The notes under the pieces: model-generated
What the model was told of the DNA's origin: nothing
What the model saw: the letters and a program-made list of their open reading frames with translations, nothing else
The model's database searches: none
Position numbers and translations under genes: made by a program
Shown here: positions 43,601 to 53,028 of the stretch, in pieces
Layout: the number at the start of each line of letters is the position of its first letter
Numbering within the stretch: the stretch's first letter is position 1
Assembly (NCBI RefSeq): GCF_026262505.1
Contig: NC_067208.1
Coordinates: 4,411,962-4,475,961, forward strand
Reading direction: 5' to 3'
From: Trichomonas vaginalis G3
Lineage: Eukaryota; Parabasalia; Trichomonadida; Trichomonadidae
Length of the DNA stretch: 64,000 nt

Positions 43601-44572
43601 TTTAATGAAAACTATTCTTTCCAAGGTTTAACTGATCGCCAGTATCACTATATTCTTCAGAACTTGTCACATCATTGTAGAATGCTAATGCCTGATGTAC
43701 AATTAATGGAAACAGTTAATTTTTATAATAATAATGGTTATTTGTCATTACTTGTTTATTGTAATTTTACTGTTTTTCTTTCTATTCTTTGTATTTATTA
43801 TCTTGAGATTGATATGAATAATGGTTATGCATCTCTCTTCCATTTCCCAAGAGGATACATCGAAGATATCACGAAGAAACCAGAAGAACCACCAGAAGAG
43901 AAACTTCCAAGTTCTGTTTTGCAAATAACTGTTCATAAAACAAATGGAATTATTACAACAGTTTCCGATTCTTGCGAAGAAATTTTGATGTGTTCTCCAA
44001 TAGATTTAATCGGTTTGAAATATGATGATATCTTTACGAAAGATGAGAAAGGAAATCGTGTTTATTCTCTTAAAAGAAAACCAAAGACTTTCATTGAAAG
44101 TAAGATAGTTTTAGGAAAAATAATTAGAGTTGCTTTGTTTGACAATAACGGATCAAATAATTTAACAACAATGACAAACACGCTAAGCACGAAATTACCA
44201 CAGAAAATTGCTAAAGTTTTCCTTGAAAACAGTTTGTCGAAGTTGCAAATTAAGCAATGTTCGATGATGATTATTAAGTTCAATACAATTGAATACAATC
44301 AAAGTGTTGAACAAATTTTTTTGAATCTTAATAACTTGATACAGATTTATTCAAGTGTTTTGCTGCTGAGAATCGAAGGAAGTTTGATTTATTTGCTAAT
44401 TAAGACATCAAATAAATCAGTTCCTTTCTTGTTCATAAGAGATCTCTTGAACAATGAAAAGAATGTCGCTTACGGAAAGAAAGAAAAAACAGTAAATTTG
44501 ATTGATTCGATTGTTCTCATGAAAACTACTGTTTCTGCCGACATTTTCATTAAAGGAGAGCCTTACATTTAG
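40670..44572 (+). CDS. Large multi-pass membrane protein, PAS and degenerate cyclase-like C terminus
   Basis: A 1300-aa protein. Residues about 30-320 carry eight or so membrane segments. A soluble helical region follows (about 330-500, with a polar linker to 585), then further membrane segments near 590-610, 755-775, 925-945 and 1030-1050. Residues about 1080-1155 look like a PAS domain (LQITVHKTNGIITTVSDSCEEILMCS). Residues from about 1170 resemble the first half of the class III nucleotide-cyclase fold found after PAS domains in the trichomonad adenylyl-cyclase-like family, but the metal-binding aspartates are not visible, so catalysis is unlikely. The frame ends with TAG at 44570-44572, and 47 further in-frame codons follow before TAA at 44714-44716. 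Their sequence (SKQCPAGSIMFV) looks like the expected end of the domain. Confidence 0.75.
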   Translation: MLEQFMRQFYEMGFETRYRAQLPFWLKWLREIIRFMQYVVLSIYFCKLSNMVGRQSSLISVLDNALLLNSWMYYQVQGYHFAMVLIVNQIIIFSIFTKISRNIKNGKHVSKNILFLYMLMYDFFTPLYQIDIFFRFNQQLHVTILNFTFNNFVTLLIHTSGLFFTSFLEFFVCTFWKPKVFVVFSILDKHSCATYYYFYWVKCLMISVHILLVEYNHFLLEIFIFSIYPLIVFVAVFHRMIRGVHASYIGAIMEDSPIFASPFVLFCHLHFGGIVNPLLVAFVCIFFYTIVIVYYKKYLQKYSYAILSETKNVSVFFPVSKSLLIRNAAEFFAYTEGFDKFMFMRINGDPEETIEVVRYLSLFKYNHTRILQILSKYTSNGAYYDFQFYLYRTHVEYQNIDAPKVYTDILDNIQRRFLVSNFLYWQCRCSNQWIKAHYYATVSSINHIELRNYINFLVFIFRYDSHIYQSFAEFSLVALGDPVRSVKYRRYAATLKENPSGIVDNLIKILSQNYPLSTQKYNHGNNERQSDITPESSQASIEAPPVPQMLRFHFDDNVIFRNDKSDNSPMAMFVQKCNSFTSYRSVFYIICIFIICSMYFKYIDVESTKRNNMISEIRLVLKNTIEQATVLSSSLLYQYLYHLMADQKNLNFSKDCCDTIISHFYDELQIFPLTIGEDYSFLMKSLGYLSVRLSEESKINCQSLSNSLSFITTNVYDMKLNYDDLKNRVSLLFTQQKKITDIKKFEKMTQIGILLGTLIVTVMTHFYLRINLIETPPSALQFLASKERLCLLLFQKSLESWDLFKILFHSKSKMKAKSKKRRTIKREDADIIDTRLLQSQHVNLSDSKLTVSFIGSDHYLQPSNFALMSPYVELNKSTLSDSILAVPNEEEDESSTTDDFIPDNEQKFEVITKTIEKTKSDFPNYWRVFGIIHVLPWITISFVVSSSTEVIEYQHLLATNYINKIIENVTSFYSIQVFNENYSFQGLTDRQYHYILQNLSHHCRMLMPDVQLMETVNFYNNNGYLSLLVYCNFTVFLSILCIYYLEIDMNNGYASLFHFPRGYIEDITKKPEEPPEEKLPSSVLQITVHKTNGIITTVSDSCEEILMCSPIDLIGLKYDDIFTKDEKGNRVYSLKRKPKTFIESKIVLGKIIRVALFDNNGSNNLTTMTNTLSTKLPQKIAKVFLENSLSKLQIKQCSMMIIKFNTIEYNQSVEQIFLNLNNLIQIYSSVLLLRIEGSLIYLLIKTSNKSVPFLFIRDLLNNEKNVAYGKKEKTVNLIDSIVLMKTTVSADIFIKGEPYI

Positions 44573-44716
44573 TTCCAGTACAAGGAAATGTACAGCCACT
44601 TACAACTTAGTAAGCAATGCCCTGCTGGATCAATAATGTTCGTCAATAACAAAAATAATAATCTGACTTTGCTGAAGTTTACAGATATTGACAAATTTAT
44701 TGACGAATTACCTTAA
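44573..44716 (+). other. Open in-frame continuation after the TAG of the membrane-protein gene
   Basis: Starting directly after the TAG and in the same frame, 47 codons run to a TAA. They encode YKEMYSHLQLSKQCPAGSI and a terminal IDKFIDELP. The composition is protein-like and continues the cyclase-like fold. It may be read through, or it is a recent loss of the C terminus of a host gene. Confidence 0.5.
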
Positions 44717-45178
44717 TCTATTATAATGTTTTGTTTATATATATATTTTTTTTGTGTATTTTATAAAGTTTATATTTCGATATTTTTTTTATTTCAGTTT
44801 TTATATAAAAAGATCATCATAGATATTAAATCCATACATGTGCTGTTAATTGTATCTGATATTTACAGCATAATCTCAATTGAATGGAAAAAATCCCTCA
44901 AACTATTGATGATTGTCTGGAAATTCATTCAATTATGCATTCGCTCAAAGGGGTAAGATCAAAAAGATATAATTCATTATAGATAAACATGATTTTATTG
45001 GAAATGATATTATTTATCTTAGTCAATTTAGCCCAAGAAGCCGAATTATAAACAAAGCTTGTATAACATTTTGATTGGTGAGTTAAAGTCACATAAACGA
45101 GAAGATAATTTTGTAAAGTCCACCTGAACCAACGTATTTTACCCCCTGAATAAAATAAAAACTGTTAATTTACACGAA
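44717..45178. other. Intergenic region, no gene seen
   Basis: AT-rich spacer between plus-strand genes. A 76-codon frame here is hydrophobic, low in complexity and not credible. Confidence 0.5.
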
Positions 45179-45706
45179 ATGAGCAATGCATCAAAAGATG
45201 TGAAAATTCTCCGAATTGTTATTTCATCTAACATCAGTGGAACCGTGCTTGCAGAAAAATCAATTGATTGGAAGTATGTAACAGAACACGTAACAATTGC
45301 AAAATTATGCCAAGTTCTCTTACAACTTGCAACAGAATTCGATGACGGTACAGTTCAATTCGCTTGTTTTGAGCCAACAGATTATGATTCCGCAGCTTTG
45401 GCCTCTAAAAATTCATTATCAAATTCAGAAACGAAATACTTGAACGTTGGATTGCTTTTACAAGATGATATTATCACAGCGGTATTTTATAAAATTCAAG
45501 CAGAAAAACGCATTCCAGAACACGCAGATTACGTTACACAGATTTCTAAAAGAATACATTCAGCATTTGCTGCTAAACACGTTGAATTACATAGAAGCCT
45601 CCGTAGTACCCTTGAAAAAATCGTTCAAGAAAAAGCAACAATGCCACCAGATGCAGCAACACAATTTGCTTCATTTTCTGAAGAAATTCCGGCTCTTCTT
45701 CACTAA
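45179..45706 (+). CDS. Small conserved-looking protein, possibly longin-like
   Basis: A 175-aa soluble protein. Strand-helix alternation in the first 120 residues (VKILRIVISSNISGTVLA, then IAKLCQVLLQLATEF, then VQFACFEPTD) followed by a long helical C terminus could fit a longin or roadblock-like fold, but I do not recognise it. The codon composition and clean ATG support a real gene. No signal peptide or membrane segment. Confidence 0.65.
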   Translation: MSNASKDVKILRIVISSNISGTVLAEKSIDWKYVTEHVTIAKLCQVLLQLATEFDDGTVQFACFEPTDYDSAALASKNSLSNSETKYLNVGLLLQDDIITAVFYKIQAEKRIPEHADYVTQISKRIHSAFAAKHVELHRSLRSTLEKIVQEKATMPPDAATQFASFSEEIPALLH

Positions 45707-46185
45707 TATTTTCCATGTTGCCTGATTACTTTAATAATAAGTGTTTCATAATTTCAATATGAACAGCCAATTTTCGGCTGTTTATTTATTATATTGTAAT
45801 TTGTATTTCTACTATACTTGTTTAAAAAGGTTATTATGTTTATTGTTTTTAAAGAATTTCAATGTTCAAAATTAATTTTATCAAATTTTCATCACACCAT
45901 CATTTGTTACCAAGTACTTACTCTCTCCTTTAAACAGATGATTTCATTTTGCTTTATTAAAACTTGATATCTTGAATTAAATTATTTTGATAATATATCA
46001 AGTTCAACATCAATCATCTTATACACAGAAGCCTATAAAATATGAAGTTAAGTTTAAATGAAACAGAACAAATATATTTATTCAAACAGGAAAGGAATAA
46101 AAATTAAAAAATCGAAATAGGAAATGTTATCTATGAAAGTTAATAAGTGTAACCTAGAGGTAATAGTTATAGGTCAAATTTTCTC
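45707..46185. other. Intergenic region between convergent genes
   Basis: AT-rich; a short inverted repeat ACAGCCAATTTTCGGCTGT lies near 45762-45780, just after the plus-strand gene, and could act in 3'-end formation. No gene seen. Confidence 0.45.
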
Positions 46186-46566
46186 TTATTGTGGTTTCAA
46201 ACGGCGATATTCTTCTTCTACTTGTTGATTTTCAACTGTTAGGACTTTAATTTCTTCTTGCAATTCTTCTATTTCTTGTTGTATTTTCTCTCTCTGTGAT
46301 TCTAAGTTATGATATTTATCAACTTCCTTTTGATAAACGCGAACAAATTCTTTATATTCTTGTTGTAATTGATTTATAGATTTGACTTTCAATTGACGCC
46401 TACGTTTTTTGGTTTCTTTATCTTGTTGTTCGCCTTCAACAACTGCAATTGGAGGTGAAAAAAATAAATTCTTTTGCATATTCCTGCTGTTCTCTATATC
46501 ATGTTTGAAAGGGAAATCCCATCGATCGCAGCTTCTTTTAGTAACTTTGGAGGGAAATTTAGACAT
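46186..46566 (-). CDS. Small basic coiled-coil protein
   Basis: A 126-aa protein. A basic patch KETKKRRRQLKVK at about residues 50-62 precedes a long coiled coil to the C terminus (through YKEFVRVYQKEVDKY and EIEELQEEIKVL). The basic-then-coil layout recalls bZIP factors, but the bZIP basic-region pattern with Asn and Arg is missing, so a structural role is equally possible. The complement of GTCACTTTTTT lies about 12-20 bp upstream of the ATG, and the second copy of the 1054-bp MITE sits about 110 bp upstream. Confidence 0.6.
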   Translation of the reverse strand: MSKFPSKVTKRSCDRWDFPFKHDIENSRNMQKNLFFSPPIAVVEGEQQDKETKKRRRQLKVKSINQLQQEYKEFVRVYQKEVDKYHNLESQREKIQQEIEELQEEIKVLTVENQQVEEEYRRLKPQ

Positions 46567-46675
46567 TACAAAATTTTGTCACTTTTTTGAAATTCTTTTA
46601 CACCGACTTAAAATACTAAAATAGGTTTATTTCTAGAAAATTCATGGTATTTGCAGCAACACTCATCATTTAGTT

Positions 46676-47729
46676 TAAGGGTTTTGTTTTGCGAAAAAAA
46701 CGTACAATACGCAATTTCGCTAAAAAACATTTAGCTAGCAATTTCGACCTTTGACTCCACTCAAGACGTCACTTTTTTAATTTTGCGGTATCATATTTTT
46801 GGAAAATCTTTATGAATATTATATAAAAAGTCTCTTTAATATCTATATTTCATATTTTTATCGATTTTTAAAGTTTTTGCGAAAAGTATTCAATTATTTT
46901 TGCTATTTGGTCGGGTAAATGTCAGATTTGCGACATTTTCTGATATGATATTCAGGTTCTACGTTGATAATAATGCTTATAGAACCCTTTTGCTATTGTG
47001 TCAAAATTGCGAAACCGATAGCAAAAATATCTCGCAATATCAAAATTGAGATATTGAGTGAATTATGCATTATAGAGATTAAAAATCTGATTTGTGAAAA
47101 CATCTCATCAGTTTCTAGCTAATTCAAAAATCTTTACTATCTTATTCGATTAAAATGAAAAGGGAATAGTTTCATTATGCTTTAAATGACAGCCTTATAA
47201 TATAATCATAGTTTTCGCTCAATATGCAGCATTTTTTTTTCGAAATCTATGGTCAATATCCTAAATACTGATTGCTTTGCATTCATATCTCTTACATTTT
47301 CTATACCCACATCACTATTCATTGCTATTCCTATCTTTTTCATTTTTGTTTGTTTCTCATAATTTCTCAAAAAACATGATAACTTGATATTTGTAAATAT
47401 CATACTTTATAACGTAAATAAGAACTTGACCTATTAAGAAAAGCAGTAATGAAAAGAAAATCTGAAATTCATAAAAATTACAAGTTTCTGATGACAATTA
47501 GCTTAATTAAACCAGGTACAAGATTATATAATTGTATTTTCTATCCAATTATCCATATAATATCTTATCCAGAAAAAATAACTTGATCAATACCAAATGA
47601 TTTTTTAACTAGTAAATAAAGTATTTTCTTTACACACACATTGTATATCATAGTTTTTTTTTGGTTTCGCAAAACATCCAAAAACAAATATGCTATAAAA
47701 GTGACAATTTTAGCAAAACGAAACCCTTA
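46676..47729. mobile_element. 1054-bp MITE-like DNA transposon, copy 2
   Basis: Same length as copy 1 and, by eye, more than 99 percent identical. The ends are TAAGGGTTTTGTTTTGC on the left (one mismatch to copy 1) and GCAAAACGAAACCCTTA on the right. The 7-bp target duplication TTTAGTT lies at 46669-46675 and 47730-47736. It has inserted between two minus-strand genes, in the upstream region of the coiled-coil gene. Confidence 0.93.
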
Positions 47730-47906
47730 TTTAGTTTAATGAACATAGAAACGTGGAAATTTGAAATTTAATTCTTTAAATTAGCCAGCATAACATATAA
47801 AATGTAAATTAGCTCAGGTATGACATAATGGTTCTTATCATTTCTTTGAATAATTAATAATTATTAAAAAGATTATAAACAAATTTTTATTAATTTCATG
47901 GAAAAT

Positions 47907-49412
47907 TCATGGAGTTTGAGTCAGTTCGTCAAATACTTCTGCAATTTGAGAGATCTTAACTCCATAATCAGGGTTTGATGCTAAATCGGAGTCTAAAAGC
48001 ATTTCTATAACATCATTATCAGAAATGATAGCTACTAACTCATCAGTGATCTGAGTTCTATATGTTCCAGTTATCGTACAAAGAATATCAACAAATTTCA
48101 TCTGGAAATTTTGATCAGACATTTCATAAAGAGCTGCACCAGCATCTATGATATCAGGATGCTCAAACATCATACCATATATATCAGAACTAAGTTGCGA
48201 ATCAGCTAGGTTGAAAATGATACTAATTACAATAGATTTTTCATTATTTGAATAATTTTCAAGGATATCAGCAACAAAAGGATGGAATTCATTAACACCA
48301 TCAAACCAATTATAGAATTCAGTTGGTATTAACCTTGAAATCTCAGCAAAGAACTTTAATACGACATTTCTTTCCTTATTTGTAAATGTTTCCTTAAGGA
48401 AAAGCCTTTTAACCTCGGCACATGGTACATTTAATGCTAGTTTGGCAATTTCACTATCATTTGTTATGAAAATACATAAAGCAAGGAATCGAATTATGGA
48501 AATTTTGATGTCATCATAGAGTTCTTCGCCATTTTTGTTAAAGAACATAATAGATTGATCGTAAATGAAAGAGAATGCTCCAATATCAGTGAAAACACTA
48601 AATAAATTGCTGGATTTCAAAAGAATTGTTGTTGAAAACTTGAGAATCCAATGAAAACGTTGTTTTGATTCATTATCTTTAGGGATACATAATCTGAACG
48701 GTAATATATTAAGAATTGTCTCATAATCAACAGTTTTTGCGTATTTCACAACGTAATACAAAAAATCAAGAGCCCAGTTGATTCCCATCTTATCTTGCAT
48801 TGCTTCTGTAGTTGGCTGAAGTAATTCCACGATCCTGTCTAAGCCATCATCGATTTTAGAGTAAATTGGAATGTAAATGAATAATAATGTTGCAAAATTG
48901 TATCCATCTTGATCTTTGCAACCGATAAATAGTTCGGGTAACATTTCCATTAAGTTGGACTTCGAAATATATTCAGCTAATGGTTTGAAATTGGATAATC
49001 GAATAATAATTTTTAATAAAATCGAGATATTTGAAGGTATCTTGGAAGATCCGATTATATCTATTAGATCTGTAAACATATTCTCTGATAAAACATCAAC
49101 AAGTGAGCCGAGATTTACTTTTTCTTTACTGACTTGAGGCAAAATTTCATTAAATGTCTGTAGAAGATCAAAAAGAGTGGAGTTTAGAGAGTTTCCATCT
49201 CTATCATTGACATATTGGTTAATTTCTTGAAGTTTTGCGTTTAAATAATCAGGAAATCCTGCAAGAGATGAATCTTCAAAGAGAACATCAGGCTCATATT
49301 GAATTAACTGCGGTGCTTTTGCAAATGTCCAGTTGCCTTCAATCTCAAAGTTGGATAGTTCTGTCTTGTAATCAATCATTTGACAGAAAATTTTATCTGA
49401 CTTTTTATACAT
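47907..49412 (-). CDS. Armadillo-like helical-repeat protein, function unknown
   Basis: A protein of 501 aa (490 aa if the second Met at residue 12 is the start). After a short N-terminal region (DYKTELSNFEIEGNW) it is an array of paired helices rich in Leu, Ile, Asp and Asn, as in armadillo repeats (for example ILLKIIIRLSNFKPLAEYI). No membrane segment and no catalytic motif. It resembles the proteins at 30071-31234 and 38232-39773 in composition and fold. The stop lies 178 bp from the MITE. Confidence 0.7.
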   Translation of the reverse strand: MYKKSDKIFCQMIDYKTELSNFEIEGNWTFAKAPQLIQYEPDVLFEDSSLAGFPDYLNAKLQEINQYVNDRDGNSLNSTLFDLLQTFNEILPQVSKEKVNLGSLVDVLSENMFTDLIDIIGSSKIPSNISILLKIIIRLSNFKPLAEYISKSNLMEMLPELFIGCKDQDGYNFATLLFIYIPIYSKIDDGLDRIVELLQPTTEAMQDKMGINWALDFLYYVVKYAKTVDYETILNILPFRLCIPKDNESKQRFHWILKFSTTILLKSSNLFSVFTDIGAFSFIYDQSIMFFNKNGEELYDDIKISIIRFLALCIFITNDSEIAKLALNVPCAEVKRLFLKETFTNKERNVVLKFFAEISRLIPTEFYNWFDGVNEFHPFVADILENYSNNEKSIVISIIFNLADSQLSSDIYGMMFEHPDIIDAGAALYEMSDQNFQMKFVDILCTITGTYRTQITDELVAIISDNDVIEMLLDSDLASNPDYGVKISQIAEVFDELTQTP

Positions 49413-49840
49413 TCAATTTTTTTTTCTGAAGATAAATGGTAGAAAAAAATTGACACTTTACAAATTTTAAATAAGATAGAATGAATATTGGAAATCCTGG
49501 TACGCTTCCAGCACATCTAAGTTCTTTAGGCTATACCTATTATAATATTTTAGCGTATCTAAAATATGATGCAATTTAAAATTTCAAAATCAATTTTGTG
49601 CAATTCTCATAATTCAGATAAATCAATCCGTTTGAATGATCAAGAGAAAATAAATGACATCTCCACGAAGCAAACTTATGCATTTCATTCCGAATCATTC
49701 AGAATTCATAAATTTGGATGCGTATTTCGAACATTTTACTTTTACACTTGCACTTTCTCATTGATTCATGGTCTTTCTCAGACAATGGAAATATTTTCGA
49801 GAATGTCACTTTTTGTAAAAATCATTTTCGTAATTTTTTC

Positions 49841-50653
49841 ATGTCAGAAGCACCAAATCCACACTTCTTTTCTCGCTCGGTCGAAGACTTTGGTGGGAAA
49901 ATATCTTTTATTATCACTGATTTAATTGAAGAGTTGCAACATAGAAATGCCAAGTCGAATTCCGGTATTTTCAGATTAAATGGTGGCAACAAGAAACAAA
50001 CAGAAATTTCGCAGTTACTTGACAATGGAAGAATTAAAGAATACAATCAAATGTGGGATAATAACACAGTTGCTTGCACACTTAAAAAGCATTTTCGTGA
50101 TATGACAGAAAGGGGTGATCCTCTGTTTCCGAATATTGTATTCGATAAACTCTCCCCTCTTATAGCATCTAATAAGATAGATAATGACCAATTCATTGCA
50201 GAAACTCAAAAGGTCTTTGCAACCTTTAGCCCACCAAGATATTACTCAATTGTTCATTTTATCAAGTACTTAGTAGAAGTTGCAGACGAATCAGAATCAA
50301 ACAAGATGACCCCATCTAATCTTGCAATTTGTATTTCGCCAAACATTTTCACAACACCTAACCTTAATAACAAGGAAATATTAGCTCTTAATGACTCCCA
50401 GAATAAAATTTTTGCCAAGATGATTGAACTTGGCCATCAACTCTTTGATTCCGTAAAAGTTCCAAAAGAATTAATCTTAGAGGATAATGAAATACCAAAG
50501 CTTTTAGCTAGAACAATGGATTCCAAAGAAAGTAAATCTTTTCTTGATTGGCGCCAGATGCGTAGGAAATCTTTAATCCCATTTGTTCCTATAGATCTTG
50601 CTACAGTCCCTGGCTTCGAAATCCCATCTACTCCATATCAACCAAAGAAATAA
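49841..50653 (+). CDS. RhoGAP-domain protein
   Basis: A 270-aa protein that is mostly one RhoGAP domain, which stimulates GTP hydrolysis by Rho/Rac GTPases that control actin. Visible motifs are the arginine-finger segment SGIFRLNGG (Arg at about residue 43), a helix with LKKHFRDMTERGDPLF in place of the usual LRELPEPL, and the conserved NKMTPSNLAICISPN near residue 155. I chose the ATG at 49841 (MSEAPNPHFF). The frame is open further upstream, but a GTCACTTTTT initiator-like site at 49805 and a TCATTTT at about 49822 lie just before this ATG. The C terminus is a short basic tail. Confidence 0.88.
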   Translation: MSEAPNPHFFSRSVEDFGGKISFIITDLIEELQHRNAKSNSGIFRLNGGNKKQTEISQLLDNGRIKEYNQMWDNNTVACTLKKHFRDMTERGDPLFPNIVFDKLSPLIASNKIDNDQFIAETQKVFATFSPPRYYSIVHFIKYLVEVADESESNKMTPSNLAICISPNIFTTPNLNNKEILALNDSQNKIFAKMIELGHQLFDSVKVPKELILEDNEIPKLLARTMDSKESKSFLDWRQMRRKSLIPFVPIDLATVPGFEIPSTPYQPKK

Positions 50654-50878
50654 ATATTTATTACTTTTTTTTTAATTCATTTTGAATTGAGTTATATATT
50701 TTTGCTCATTTTAACTACTTTTCTTTAAATAACCAAGAACATAATTCATAAATTCTTTGAGAAATCTCGAAATTACTAATGTACCTTTTTTTGAAAGCTT
50801 TTAAAATCAAATATTGATCAAATAACAGTTAATAATGCTATACGACATATTTCAAAGATTTGCTGATCATCATTTTAG

Positions 50879-51778
50879 ATGTCTTCAAATGCAGATTATG
50901 CTACCCATGAATGCCAAACATACTTTTCACTTGATGAATGTCATTTAAAATCGCATATATTCCCGTTTTCATTGAATGTTTTAATAGGATTACTAGCATT
51001 TCTTGTATTATTTCATCATTATATACAATTACCATCAAAAAAGTCCGAATATTCAAATTCCCTGAGTGGATTTATTTTTTCATACGTATTCTACTTTACA
51101 ACTAGAATAGTTTTACAATTAATTCCAGGAAAAATTTCACAAGAGACATTCTTAGGCGAAATGGTTCAATTAATTTCAGCAGCAGCCGTAGCTTTACCAT
51201 TCTTATCCGTTTCATTTCAATCAGTCAGATTAATGCAATTATTTGATATTTCATTTCCAAAAATTGCTTCATATATACTTAATGTATTTAATATTGGAAC
51301 TTACGCACTGATCTTTTTCTCACTATTTATTACACTTTCAAATGATACTATCGATAAATTGCGCTATCCTATCTGGATAGCAGCATTTTCATTCGCGATA
51401 ATTAGTAAAATACTCTTCATATCAGCATCTTCTATTGTATTTGTATTATCTGACAAAACACAAAGATGTACAACAAAAAAGTTCCAATTCACAATTAAAA
51501 CTGTTATTTTTATAACATCTTTATCCGTTGTATTTTCATCAATATATTCGTCCATAGAATATTGTAATTCTTTTCAATTTTTCACATTTAATCGTCCAGA
51601 TTTAATAAATTCCGTTCTGCAATTTCAATTTCATTCACAGTATATTTTAGATCTTGTGCCTTTCTTTGCAATCAGCGTTTTTATGTTCCTTGTCCAAGGA
51701 ATTCAAGCTGGAACAGCTACAAAGGATGATGATGATCCTACTAAAGAAGAAAATATAATAATGTCAGGATTGATTTAA
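50879..51778 (+). CDS. Seven-transmembrane protein, function unknown
   Basis: A 299-aa protein with seven hydrophobic segments, at about residues 27-47, 62-82, 92-116, 127-150, 160-190, 203-223 and 252-273. The N terminus has three Cys (HECQTYFSLDECH) and the C terminus is acidic (KDDDDPTKEEN). The layout fits a GPCR-like or THH1/TOM1-like membrane protein, but no diagnostic motif (such as DRY) is visible. Localisation in a membrane is clear; function is not. Confidence 0.75.
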   Translation: MSSNADYATHECQTYFSLDECHLKSHIFPFSLNVLIGLLAFLVLFHHYIQLPSKKSEYSNSLSGFIFSYVFYFTTRIVLQLIPGKISQETFLGEMVQLISAAAVALPFLSVSFQSVRLMQLFDISFPKIASYILNVFNIGTYALIFFSLFITLSNDTIDKLRYPIWIAAFSFAIISKILFISASSIVFVLSDKTQRCTTKKFQFTIKTVIFITSLSVVFSSIYSSIEYCNSFQFFTFNRPDLINSVLQFQFHSQYILDLVPFFAISVFMFLVQGIQAGTATKDDDDPTKEENIIMSGLI

Positions 51779-51896
51779 ATTAGTGTATTAATATGAATGC
51801 GAATTATGAATAAATGTTTAATATTTTGATTATTTCTTTTCTCAAATTCATTTTCTTCCAATTATTTAGGAGTCATTAAAAAAAAAAAAGGTAGTG

Positions 51897-51927
51897 GGGC
51901 CTCCAGGCACTTCGTGCCCTCTAGCCC
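51897..51927. repeat. GC-rich hairpin at the left edge of the element
   Basis: GGCAC, loop TTC, GTGCC form the inner stem; GGGC and GCCC form an outer stem across small internal loops. A further perfect palindrome, TTGTCCGGACAA, lies at 51948-51959. Both stand between the 7-TM gene and the methyltransferase gene and may mark the element boundary. Confidence 0.7.
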
Positions 51928-52070
51928 TGAAGATGTTTAGTATAACTTTGTCCGGACAAGTAAGGGTCTATCGTCGCTACAGGAAAAGTTACAGGCGTTC
52001 CAAGGAAGTATACTTTGAGAAGCCTTTTCTGTCACTTTTCAGGAAAAAACATTTTTATTATTATATATAA

Positions 52071-52889
52071 ATGAATTTTACAAAACCACCGTTACCCTTC
52101 TTTGGAAATAAGAGTAAATGTAAAGATATTCTATTGAGAGAACTTAAGAAACTACCGAATGGTCTAACATTTGTAGATTTGTTCGGTGGAAGTTTCTATA
52201 TATCCCATTTGTGCCATACAATATTCCCAGACTCAAAGATTATATGCAATGACTTCGACAACTATATGGACCGTCTCAAACATATACCAGACACAAACAA
52301 TATATTGAAAGCGTTAAAAGAAAAGATACCTATAGGTAAGATGGAACGTATACCATTAGATAAGAAAAATATTGTGAGAGAGGTTTTGAAAAAAGCAGAA
52401 TATATAGACTGGGATAGTATATCTGCTAGACTATTATATAGTGGTGCTATAAGAGTTCATGACATTGAAACACTTATGTCAAACGTTTTATATCTTAACT
52501 ATACAAATGTTTTCAAAGAGGACATAGAAAAATATATTGAGGGTATAGAGTTTGTGAGATGTCATTGGACAGAGTTGTATGAAAAATATAAAGACAAGGA
52601 AAATGTTTTCTTTATAGTGGACCCGCCGTTCTATAACACATGGGATTTTCAATACCAAGTAGACTGGACTTTGAGAGACTCTTTAGAAACTTTAGACGTT
52701 TTACATAACTGTCCATGCTTTTACTTTACATCCGATAAAAGTGGTTTGGAAACCGTTATGAGATGGTTAGAGGACATACATGACTATGAGTTTAGATATG
52801 ACAAGATAGAATATGAGAGAGGTCCTATAAACCGGAGAAAGTGTCATAACAAAGAAATTTTACTAGTAAGTAAATGTGGTTTGAAATAG
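52071..52889 (+). CDS. D12-class N6-adenine DNA methyltransferase of the Polinton
   Basis: A 272-aa Dam-like enzyme that would transfer a methyl group from S-adenosylmethionine to adenine in DNA. The N-terminal PPLPFFGNKSK is the FxGxK motif of the D12 family, DLFGGSFY is the AdoMet-binding motif, NDFDNY follows, and the catalytic DPPF lies at about residue 184. The C terminus has the expected target-recognition and closing strands. It looks whole. The upstream region has ATTTTTATTA and ends TAA directly before the ATG, like other genes of the element. As I recall, N6-methyladenine and Dam-like genes have been reported in Trichomonas. Confidence 0.85.
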   Translation: MNFTKPPLPFFGNKSKCKDILLRELKKLPNGLTFVDLFGGSFYISHLCHTIFPDSKIICNDFDNYMDRLKHIPDTNNILKALKEKIPIGKMERIPLDKKNIVREVLKKAEYIDWDSISARLLYSGAIRVHDIETLMSNVLYLNYTNVFKEDIEKYIEGIEFVRCHWTELYEKYKDKENVFFIVDPPFYNTWDFQYQVDWTLRDSLETLDVLHNCPCFYFTSDKSGLETVMRWLEDIHDYEFRYDKIEYERGPINRRKCHNKEILLVSKCGLK

Positions 52890-53005
52890 GACTACTTGTT
52901 TTAGGTTTTTTCCATTGTGTCATTTATTTATTTGACGTGGCAGAAAAGTACAGAGAATATGAAGATGAACCAATGCCTGCAAATGTCCAGTATATGTACT
53001 CGTAA
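52874..53005 (+). CDS. Small single-pass membrane protein of the Polinton
   Basis: A 43-aa frame whose start overlaps the last 16 bp of the methyltransferase gene in another frame. It has one hydrophobic segment (GLLVLGFFHCVIYLF, residues about 6-20) and an acidic, Tyr-rich tail. The start has the TAAATG form shared by neighbouring genes. It is short, so the call rests on the start context and composition. Confidence 0.5.
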   Translation: MWFEIGLLVLGFFHCVIYLFDVAEKYREYEDEPMPANVQYMYS

Positions 53006-53028
53006 GAGATATTTTTATCTAATATTAA

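Noticed and set aside
44726-44956. A 76-codon hydrophobic plus-strand frame
   Set aside because: AT-rich DNA naturally yields Phe/Ile/Tyr/Lys-rich frames; there is no other support.
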